Assembly (NCBI GenBank): GCA_014529385.2
Contig: CM043955.1
Location: forward strand, 138,497,108-138,561,107
Source: Adiantum capillus-veneris
Taxonomy: Eukaryota; Streptophyta; Polypodiopsida; Polypodiales; Pteridaceae
Length of the DNA stretch: 64,000 nt
Direction of reading: 5' to 3'
Shown here: positions 56,048-64,000 of the stretch, piece after piece
Numbering within the stretch: the stretch's first letter is position 1
Layout of the letters: each line of letters starts with the position of its first letter
Position numbers and translations under genes: made by a program
Notes under the pieces: model-generated
The model's database searches: none
What the model was told of the DNA's origin: nothing
The model's input: only the letters and a program-made list of their open reading frames with translations

Positions 56048-57984
56048 TTTTGCAGGTGTAGCTCTGGCCACCACCCTTTTCCTATTGGTTCATACATAAT
56101 AATCCTTTAATCTAAAGGGCGTTTTTGGGGTTCACATTTCTCCTAATGGGTTGTTAAAGGTCAATGGCTCGAAACGGTAAGCGTTACGTTGATGAGCAGG
56201 ACCTTGGCGGATGTCGATGTCGAGATAAATGCCAATGAGAAGGGAAACGCGTGTTTAAGTGTTCAATTGGAGAAGAATATTTGGTGGCTGGTAGTTTTTC
56301 GTCTCCCACATGAGACACATGAGGCCCTGAAATGGTGTTTCAATCACACCGCAATCATTGACGTCATTCGACAACAACAAGAAGGACATAGATTGCATGT
56401 TTCATGTCTTGGAACATTCCAAGTTGAGTGGCATTTGGCAAGAAACTTGAAAACACTCAAGTGTATGTTAGGGTGCAAGCAAGGTGCAATGACCCTCTTT
56501 CCATGCATTTATTGTTGCCACAATAAATTTTCAATGGGAATTGAGGGCAAGGGTTCAAAGGCTAGGAAGTCGAAAGGTGGTAAGGGTAAAGATAAGGGTA
56601 AGTGTGGCAAAGTTACAGTCAATTCTGTGAAAGATGTACCCACTACACAAACAGTGGGTAAAACACTACAACAATGCTTTCAAGGTATCCTAAGTTGTGA
56701 CCAACAAGTCCCCCTAATCGAAACATAGAAGATCCAAATTGGGATTCTATTCTTCCAATACCGCTGATAGATGTGCATGTGTGCACCCTTCATGCCCGTC
56801 TACAAATTCTTGACAAGTTGCTTATGCTCCATATTAATTATGCTTGGAATATGGAGCCTGTAGAAAGAAGAGAACAGTGTATACGAGAAATCAAATCTAT
56901 TCTATTGATCGTTGGTCTACATGGGGGTGCAATTGAGTTTTCAAAGGACGAGAAGGCACCTAGAAGTACACATGATTGCCCTAAGAAAGTATGTATGGAT
57001 GGTAGTAAAGCTAGGTATTTGCTTTTAGACTATTCTGACTCCCAGAGTCCCAATGAGTTTCAGTTGTGGAAAAAGGTGTGACACATTACCACCTACAAAG
57101 GTAATGAAGCAACCCTAAGAATTAAGCGTGCTCATGTGTGGCAATCTACTGATGATATTTTTCGTCTTCTCAAAAAGGCAAAGCTAACCTATAATGAGAT
57201 ATTCACCTTAAAGTTTGTAATCAATAGTTTTACATTGCAAAATGGTGGATGCTTGGGGGGAGACACACATAACACATTACATGGTGTGTTGAACAATTGA
57301 TTGCTACAATCGAAATGCATCTGTGTGTGAACTAAAATTTGCTTTTTTTTTCAGCACGTTCTTTTTTCACACAGTTCATTTTTTCTCGTCACCTACGGTT
57401 CATTAGGCATCTGGAGCAGCCAAGGAATGGAGCGCTCACACTTTCAAGCAAAAGCAGTGTAATTAAAAAATACATGGCATGAAGGTGGCAGGAAAAAGAG
57501 CAATTCCCTTCACGAGATGTTCAATTGGTTCTACAAAGTTTTAATGGGGAGAGAAAGAAATAAGACTAGAGAACAAAGAAGTTTGAAATGTAGAATACAA
57601 AAAGTGGCTAGCTTGAGGCGATCACAATCATATCATGCTTTGAGTGCAAAAGATCAATTTCATCGTTGGTTGGAGACAAGGCTGCATGATGGCAGGCATT
57701 GGGTGGAAATCTATTTCTTTTTTGACACTAACCATATCTATTGTAAACATGCATTGTAATGCAAAGTGATTGTTAAGGCCACAATCAGTAGTCCCATGGG
57801 TTAAGTTTGGTTTGTTTTGGAGTTTTTTTTTTAATTTTGAGCGATTTTATTGAGTTTTTAATTTTTTTGTAAAACTTTAAGTACTATATAAGTCAAAACT
57901 CACAACTTAAAGTTCATTTCTTGTTTGCACATTTAAGAAGATCCTCTCGAGCCCAAACATACATGCACTCATATCTTGCACAAC

Positions 57985-59401
57985 ATGGATGATACAAATG
58001 ACACCAATGCCACTAACCCCAGTGAAAATCCGTAGTCAGCACCTCATACAGAATCCACCGCTTCAAATCCACATCCTCAACCCACAAGTGGATAACCTAA
58101 CACAACAATCCGCTCTAAACACCCAACAACTCCCCCAACCTTTGAATCTAGAGGATTGTAACACCATGAGGTAGATTTTTGGTGATCTCCAGCCACTACA
58201 TCATGCGAATCGCACACCTTTGCAGGATCTCCCACTAATCGCATCTCTAAACAAACCCACACAAGAAACAAGAGCAAGTGAAGAGGAATACCGGGGTCCG
58301 TTGCTTAGTGAAAATACCTCACTTATTGTCACAGGACCTAGAGCTCAAGCAACGATGGAACCTGGAGCTCAAGCAACGATTGGACCTGAAGCTCAAGCAA
58401 CCGCGACAACAAAACCGCCCCACGGATCAAACAAAGGGTGATCAAAGTAATACTAGGTGATCCTGTTTCAGAAGCATGAGATGCCAAGAGGAGAAAGAGA
58501 ATGAAAGAGATAGAAAAGAAACATGCAGCTGATAGAGAAGCTCGGGGGGTGCACTATGTAATCATGTTAATGTATAACGTAAGTTCAAAAGGAGGGATTT
58601 TAAAATGCAAAAAATTTAGGCAATTTAATAGAGATACATTAAAATAAGGGGTTTTTATATTCAATTTTGGAAAAAATTCTAAAATAAGGGGTCATTTTAT
58701 TCATTCAAACATGTTAAAAGAGGGATTTTTTTAATACCCCACGAACGCACGTTATATAGGGGGTATTGAATGATGAACCCCCCGAGTAGAGAAGCACAGA
58801 GATTGCAAGAAGAACAAAGAAGACAGAGAGAGCAAGAAGAATGGCAGAGAGCCGAGGCTAAGAGAGATCACTTGGATAACTTACAAGCACGAGCAGAGGC
58901 AGACAGGAGAGCGAAAGAGGATAGAGTTCAGGCCGCCCAACAAGCAAAGGCTGGGAGCTCAAGACCTTCAAAAATTCCTCAGAGAGCAAAACAATGTGCT
59001 AAAAATAAAAGGACAAACTCACACCCAAAGAGCAACATGCGCAGGAGGAGAGGAGGAAAAAGTATAAAAACGGCCCTCCGTAATGGACCAGACAGGCGGC
59101 CATTGGCTCCTCCACCACCGGCAACAGTGTAGAAGAAGCGATGATGGAAGCCAGAGGCATGGTTGCTTTACGTGAGATCCGAAAGTATCAGAAGAGCATC
59201 GAGCCAATAATACCAAAACAGGCCTTTTCTTGGGTGGTGAGAGAAATAATGGATGAATATTCAGATTCGGTTACACGTATACAGTGTGCAGCTCTATTGG
59301 CCTTATAGGATATCATCGAGGAAATTTTGTTGCAGCTGTTCCAGGATGGCCTTTCATGTATGGTGCATGCTAAGCAAGTTACCCTGAAGCGATCAATCTG
59401 A
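57985..59401 (+). pseudogene. Gene C-like: H3-fold protein with a Q/E/R-rich N-terminal extension, copy 3
   Basis: Probable start at 57985 (MDDTNDTNATNPSENP, then a TAG). An acidic, Gln/Pro-rich region contains a GAQATIGPEAQATA repeat. A MITE (58542-58786) interrupts the frame. Joined across it, the protein continues as a charged helix (REAQRLQEEQRRQREQEEW, RAEADRRAKEDRVQAAQQ) and a basic Arg/Lys tail (SNMRRRRGGKS). After a frame change the H3 fold follows at 59148-59401: GMVALREIRKYQKS, FSWVVREIMDEY, CAALLAL, EILLQLFQDG, VHAKQVTL. H3 residues of the alpha-N and alpha-1 region are nearly intact. A TAG sits at 59306 and the end is a TGA. Unlike copy 2 there is no ARTKQ tail and no Ulp1 domain downstream. 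It probably bound DNA or histones when intact; that is inference. Confidence 0.72.
58542..58786. mobile_element. 245-bp MITE, probably Mutator-like
   Basis: Flanked by the 9-bp direct repeat TAGAGAAGC (58533-58541 and 58787-58795), with short inverted ends (CGGGGGGT...CA and TGAACCCCCCG). A 9-bp duplication is typical of Mutator-like elements. Deleting the MITE and one duplicate restores the reading frame of gene C copy 3 (DREAQRLQEE). No coding capacity. Confidence 0.82.
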
Positions 59402-59580
59402 GAAATGAAGGGTGTCTCCATAAGAATTAGTTTACCCATGTAACCTCCATTTATGAGATTTGTAATCTTTTCATATAATATCAATGTGTGAAATTTCTAC
59501 CATTCGGTGCAATTGTTATAGTTTTTTGTGTACTTTGTGTTCTTGAAGTATTTGAATTAATCAAGTTGTAAGATTTCACA

Positions 59581-59976
59581 CCTCCTCGACCATCTAAGCA
59601 CCCGACGGACGTGGGGCACCTCTTAGTGACTTTTTTACGAAATGGGGCCATTTTGGGTGCTCACGGAGGTCGCGGGACCACCACGGTACATGGCGACGAC
59701 GGATCAGGAAAGGCCAAAAAAGGTCCTGTGCGCCACGACACGCAGGGACCAATTTTAACCAGGAGGGACCAGTTTTGACCCTTGTCAAAATTGATCCTTG
59801 CGCATCGTGGCGCATAGGGCCTTTTCTTTTTGGCCCTGCCCCCTTGAGGCACTGCCAGGAGTCGTCGTGAACCGTGGTGATCCTATAGTCTCTGTGCTCA
59901 CCCAAAATAGCCCCGTTTTGCAAAAAAGTCACTGGGAGGCACCCCACGTTCGTCATGTGCTTGGATGGTCGAGGAG
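59581..59976. mobile_element. 396-bp fold-back MITE
   Basis: The entire segment is one imperfect palindrome. The ends CTCCTCGACCATC and GATGGTCGAGGAG pair, the homology continues inward through GACTTTTTT and CGTGGGG, and the centre again pairs around 59770. I find no clear target duplication. It lies between gene C and the possible gene D of copy 3. Long open frames on both strands here are by-products of the palindrome. Confidence 0.8.
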
Positions 59977-60083
59977 CTATGCACGTCTTGCAATTAAAAA
60001 ATATTGGCCAATATGAGCCATAGAAAAAAGAAAGTGACAAAAAACAATAAAAAGGACAAAATTATTGTATATTGCTTTGGGTA

Positions 60084-60326
60084 TTACATCATGGCTGGTT
60101 GGTTTTCTTGTAAATTACATATGTGGGTATAGGGCGAATGGCATACTTGACAACAGGGGTTTTTACAATATCCTATGGGTTTGTCACCCGTTGACCTAGG
60201 CTTAAGGAACAATGGGAGAGGAATGAACAAAGGTGCTTGCTTGTAAAAGCATTCAATGCCACCTCCAATCCAGCAAGATACATTTGTGAGCATTAAGGGT
60301 AAGGAAATCTTCAGCCAGGATGACAC
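60084..60326 (-). pseudogene. Possible gene D remnant of copy 3
   Basis: A minus-strand frame that can be aligned with gene D of copy 2: NVSCWIGGGIECFYKQAPLF with VECIIGSFDAFHASVGALMY, and GYCKNPCCQVCHSP with DYFYNAPCSVHGFG. Its position after gene C and its orientation agree with copy 2, which is the stronger argument; sequence similarity alone is weak. Confidence 0.35.
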
Positions 60327-60800
60327 TTAATGCTTTGCACTTCAGTAGCATTTGCAAAACCATGCTTGGAGAACTCTATGTGAGTAGCTCAAAGAATGGA
60401 TGGCCCCAGGTGGCTAAGGTAGTGCCACAGGGTACATTGCGCAAACCTCCGGTATGCATTGCAAACTTATCAACATGGTATGCAATCTACAAAACATTTT
60501 AAACAACTTCAACACTTGTTGTAAGTGGTACCAGATTAACCACACCGCACTCTAGCCCGGCCTGAGAGACTTAAGTTCTCGGTTTTCGAAGTCGAGACCG
60601 CAAGAATAAACCCATTCAGGGAACCGGAGGTAAACGAAACAATCAAAAATCGTTTTTTTGTATTGCCACCAACTCGCGCGTGTGAAGTAAGCCGTTGCAT
60701 CTCCTTTGAGCACCACACAGTTCCTCTCATCTCTTATTTACTCTCTATCTCTTCCGCCAAACCCCGTAGTGCGCATAAACAGATACCTTCTTTTTCCTTC
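60327..60800. other. Stretch without a recognisable gene
   Basis: Nothing interpretable; possibly the eroded 5' part of gene D of copy 3 (minus strand). Confidence 0.35.
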
Positions 60801-60947
60801 CATGGGGGACCGTCGTTTTGTTAAGTCTCTCTCTCTCTGTCTCTTTCATTATTTTCCACTCTCTCTCTTACCTCTCTCCCCTCCCTCTCTCCTCTCATGT
60901 CTTCCTTCCACTGGCAGGCCACGTAGCCTATACTCTCTCTCTCTTTC

Positions 60948-61030
<83 letters not shown>

Positions 61031-61133
61031 ATAATCCCCTACCCTTACCCCACCCCGTTGACCCTCAATAACCCCCCCCCCCCCTTCCTCGCCCCCCCTT
61101 CCTCGCCCGTTGTCGGCTAGGAGCAGCCCGAAG

Positions 61134-61218
<85 letters not shown>

Positions 61219-61385
61219 TCATCCCCCGCTCCCGGTTCAAGCAAGAAGGCGCCAGTACAAGAGCTTCCTCTCTCTCTTATTCTTATCCACACACACACAC
61301 ACATCCTCACACACTCCCTGTCTGAGCGAGCTCGATCACCCTCTCACACTCCCTCCCTCGCTCTCTGTGTCGGCCAGGAGTAGCC

Positions 61386-61437
<52 letters not shown>

Positions 61438-61462
61438 CAAGGCCTATGCAGGCGCAAACCAT

Positions 61463-61524
<62 letters not shown>

Positions 61525-61900
61525 AATACACACACACACATACACACACACACACACACTCTCCCCTCCCTCACTCTTGTTCTCTTGTTTTGTCTCCCTG
61601 CGCACCTGAAGCACGTACATATATACATATATATATATATATTATATACACAAATTTTACCAATAATTACCCCCCCTCTCTCTTGTTCCCACACACACAC
61701 ACTCATCTACACACACAATCCCTAAATACATACACATATGCACGCACACACGTCTCTTGTTCCCACGCATGCACACACGTCTACACAAACTCACCCATAG
61801 ACGAATTCACGAGCAGCGACACACATAAATGCACTCATAAATATACAAACACACATATATACACACATGCACACACACATTGCACGCACGCATATACGCA
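60801..61900. repeat. Simple-sequence block of (CT)n, (CA)n and (TA)n tracts
   Basis: Long perfect CT runs at about 60952-61027, 61135-61216, 61391-61428 and 61470-61523, a poly-C run near 61071-61084, CA runs at about 61528-61560 and 61690-61870, and a short TA run near 61620-61645. Unique spacers of 50-100 bp lie between the runs, two of which share a (G/A)GCCCGAAGC-like or AGTAGCCCAAAAC ending, suggesting local duplication. Confidence 0.88.
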
Positions 61901-64000
61901 CCCACTATAAAAAAAAGGCAAAAGAAAAATACGACATCAACAACATCGGCAAAGAAGACCAGCTGGCGCGCCGCCGACACCAAAACAAGGAAAGGTGCCG
62001 AAGGCACGCCCCGACCGGCACCGAGAGGAATCGACACGTAGCATCTCGGCTTCCCACAACAACTACCAATTCTGGCAGCCTTAAACCTCACACCGACCAC
62101 CCAAACCATCAACAAAACCCTTGTAAATTCCCCGAACTCCACTCTTCCCTAATAACCTAGCAAGTGGCTAGTGGATTGTAAAAAACTCTCCCCACCCCAC
62201 TCTTTCCTCTCTCTCTATCTCTACCTTCTCTCTCTATCTATCTCTCTTACTAGAGAGGCATCTAGACCTTCTACAGTGACCAGTGGATATTTGCAAGGAC
62301 CATTAGGTAAGGACCGCCTCTCAAGCCTATATAAAGAGGCCTCCGCTAAGCACAAAGGGAGGACAAGTGAAGGAGGAACACACTAGCTCCATGCACTCTA
62401 CATTTTAAGCACCACAAAGCACATAATGCACCCCCCCAAGCTAGAGAGCTCATGGCATCATGTTTGGTTGCAAGCTAGGGCATTTTAGCATGGGCAACAT
62501 CACCATTTTCCCCATTATCCCCCACAACACACATAAGGCAATCACTACTCCCCCACAAGGCAACATGAGCATGCTAGGATTGAATGCATCGACACCATGC
62601 TACCTTGGGCCGCTCTCAATGTTGGTGATTGACGTTGTCGGTGGCTGCATCATCTTGATGTTTTCCCTCAACTAACCTCCCCGCTAACTCCAACTTCGCC
62701 ATGCACCATATGGCCTTCGCATTCCATCATGCATCCCTAGCGCCAAGAGCCAGGTTTGTAACAATCAAGACCACCGTTTGTAAGTATCATCATCACCAAT
62801 AAAAGTGTGCAATGTTGTCTTGATCTTTGGGGTCCATTCTCTGTTCTCCTTAGTTTTGTTTTCCCACATTCGTGGGATGTTTCATCTCTTGTATATCACT
62901 TTGCTTGTGCCCCATCAAGTGTGGCCTCTCCAATAAGTCAGTATGTTGCATTCCAACATTGTCACATACCTCTCTCATACACACACTCCTGACTGTCGAC
63001 TAGGCATTTTCTACATGTGGGCGTTTGTTGTATCACCACTTTATGTTGGTTACCTAGAGGGCATCTCACTTTTGCTACCCTAGGTCATGTATGTCTGCGT
63101 CCTAGCCGCACTTATTCTAGGTGGTGCCCCTCTCTACTTATAGGATTACTCCTATCTTGAGATGATTCTTGGGGATGTTCAGGCTATGTGTGGTGTAGAG
63201 GCCTGTCCTTTCCGTCTATCATTTTCTTGGCGCCCCCATAGAGGATCCTTTCATGAAACCCTCCAGTTTACAAGACTAAAACCCCTAAACTTTTGTGGAT
63301 GGATGAATGGTTAGCAGGGTTCACTAACTGGACGATAGAAGAAGAAGAGCTCCAAGCACAACTAGACAAACTTTGCATCTCCATCGAAGCTCAAGTGCCA
63401 GGCATAACAATAATCGATTTGCAGTGGGAGAGCCAACCAACACGTTAAATTCAGTGGATATACATAGGTCGGGTTCCAAGAAGAAGAAGGAGAAAGTCGA
63501 GTCCATGTCCACAACCTACAACCAACCCGCAACAACAAGATGGAGGGAGTTGTGCACAATAGAGAATCAACACTATTCTACTTCGAGAATCGGGTAACTC
63601 AAGTCATCGAGGTAATTATCACAGTAAGTTTCCAAGTCACACCTGATACTGCAGCGCAGATAACGGAAGCACATGCTCACGCGCTCACTAGAGAGACCAT
63701 GGATCTAATGAGCTTGTTTCGGGAAAGAACACCACCCTCTCCCACAAGCTTGGAAAGTGATTAAGCACCTCTAAGCTTCACATGAATCACTACAACTTAC
63801 CTCAAGGCAGATCACACATTCTGATACGAGTACACTCAATCAAGGTAATACTGGACTGGAAGGCTCACTACCAGCACATCATCGACACCATGTTGGGTGG
63901 GAAAAAAACTTTTGATTGCAAGCTAAGAAGTGTGTCTTTCTAGCTCTCTCTCTCTCAGTAATCATGGCAGGTGTAGCATTTCCAACATTTAAAGGAAAGA
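61901..64000. other. Stretch without a recognisable gene
   Basis: Short frames without family signatures. Near 63300-63770 the plus-strand text (EEEELQAQLDKLCISIEAQV, then VIEVIITVSFQVTPDTAAQI) looks like decayed coding sequence similar in style to 24960-27268, but I cannot assign it. Confidence 0.35.

Larger units (their letters stand above)
52268..56148. mobile_element. 3.9-kb CATTAGG-ended element nested in gene A of copy 3
   Basis: Ends form a 26-bp imperfect inverted repeat (52268-52293 and 56123-56148, three mismatches) starting CATTAGGA, related to the ends of copy 2. The flanks carry GG on both sides. Removing the element and one GG restores the gene A frame exactly, which supports a 2-bp duplication. 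Inside are long subterminal inverted repeats (about 52656-52900 and 55560-55765), G/C homopolymers, and a possible remnant of the gene A N-terminal block near 53530-53640 (FWVYGHQ, GGLLGYY in shifted frames). There is also an H3-like remnant (53930-54288) and a ~170-bp tandem array. It appears to be a deleted, non-autonomous relative of the multi-gene element. Confidence 0.8.
51083..57760 (+). pseudogene. Gene A (transposase-like) of the multi-gene element, copy 3, split by an insertion
   Basis: Exon 1 (51083-51677) has INLWVDGHIYHGDPMTNALL and a coiled coil (EEARKTKQLNDEMANLNQ), ending ARKKHVHQTR with a GTAAGA donor, the same junction as copies 1 and 2. Exon 2 (from 51793) has VELLDDPSNAGIANVLRQ and reaches MKLDEFQ at 52267. 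The nested element 52268-56148 follows, and the text resumes in frame with VTLMSRTLADVDVEI. Then come FQVEWHLARNLKTLKCML (N replaces the D of GDLK), a CIYC pair and a Lys/Gly-rich insertion. After that are IPLIDVHVCTLHARLQIL, ITHYM with an intron, and a last exon from 57355 (YGSLGIWSSQGMERSHFQ). The two internal introns of copy 2 are absent here. Frameshift near 56710, stops and the insertion make it inactive. Confidence 0.78.
51083..60500 (+). mobile_element. Multi-gene element, copy 3 (limits approximate)
   Basis: Carries gene A (+, 51083-57760) split by a nested 3.9-kb element, an H3-like gene C (+, 57985-59401) and a possible gene D (-, about 60326-60084), the same order as copy 2 but without gene B. 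I could not find its own terminal repeats. On the right they may have been lost in or beyond the simple-sequence block after 60800. The outer limits given are the limits of recognisable coding homology. Confidence 0.6.

Noticed and set aside
59594-60040. 148-residue minus-strand open frame
   Set aside because: It lies on the palindromic MITE, which gives open frames on both strands by symmetry.

Overview
The window looks like repeat-rich nuclear DNA of a land plant, most likely a non-seed plant such as a fern. The reasons are an intronless PPR gene built from eleven near-identical ~101-residue units, several Ty1/Copia elements with a tRNA-iMet primer site, very long CT/GA/CA and poly-C tracts, and almost no other intact gene. 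I cannot name the species. The only gene that looks intact is the PPR gene at 43824-47693 (+). Nearly everything else is mobile DNA, much of it nested.

Layout. 1-3836: no gene. 3837-13955: a Copia element on the minus strand with two 192-bp LTRs and a 5-bp target duplication. A 4.6-kb fold-back element (4750-9351, its own 5-bp duplication) splits it. 14880-16290: an unrecognised minus-strand coding remnant. 16536-17080: a CACTA (Tnp2-type) transposase remnant, cut by a Copia 5' LTR plus gag fragment (17081 to about 18425). 18426-21700: copy 1 of a multi-gene element. 24960-27268 and 37061-37800: one old repeat split by copy 2 of that element (27269-37060). 38021-40255: 3' half of a Copia element on the minus strand. 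43824-47693: PPR gene. About 51080-60500: copy 3 of the multi-gene element, itself carrying a related 3.9-kb element (52268-56148), a 245-bp MITE and a 396-bp fold-back MITE. 60800-61900: a simple-sequence block. 62000-64000: nothing recognisable.

The main result is the multi-gene element. Copy 2 is bounded by 29-bp inverted repeats starting CATTAGGAAAA and carries four genes in the order A(+), B(-), C(+), D(-). A resembles a DDE-type transposase and occurs in all three copies with two shared intron positions. B is unrecognised and lies tail-to-tail with A. C begins with a histone H3 tail (ARTKQ..ARK), continues into an H3 histone fold and then a Ulp1/SENP-like C48 peptidase. D is unrecognised. 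Copy 3 has A, a second H3-like protein and a possible D. The nested 3.9-kb element, whose ends are related, carries a third H3-like remnant. Repeated association of H3-fold genes with one transposon family is the observation most worth following. All copies here are broken by stops, frameshifts or insertions, so any activity would have to come from copies elsewhere in the genome.
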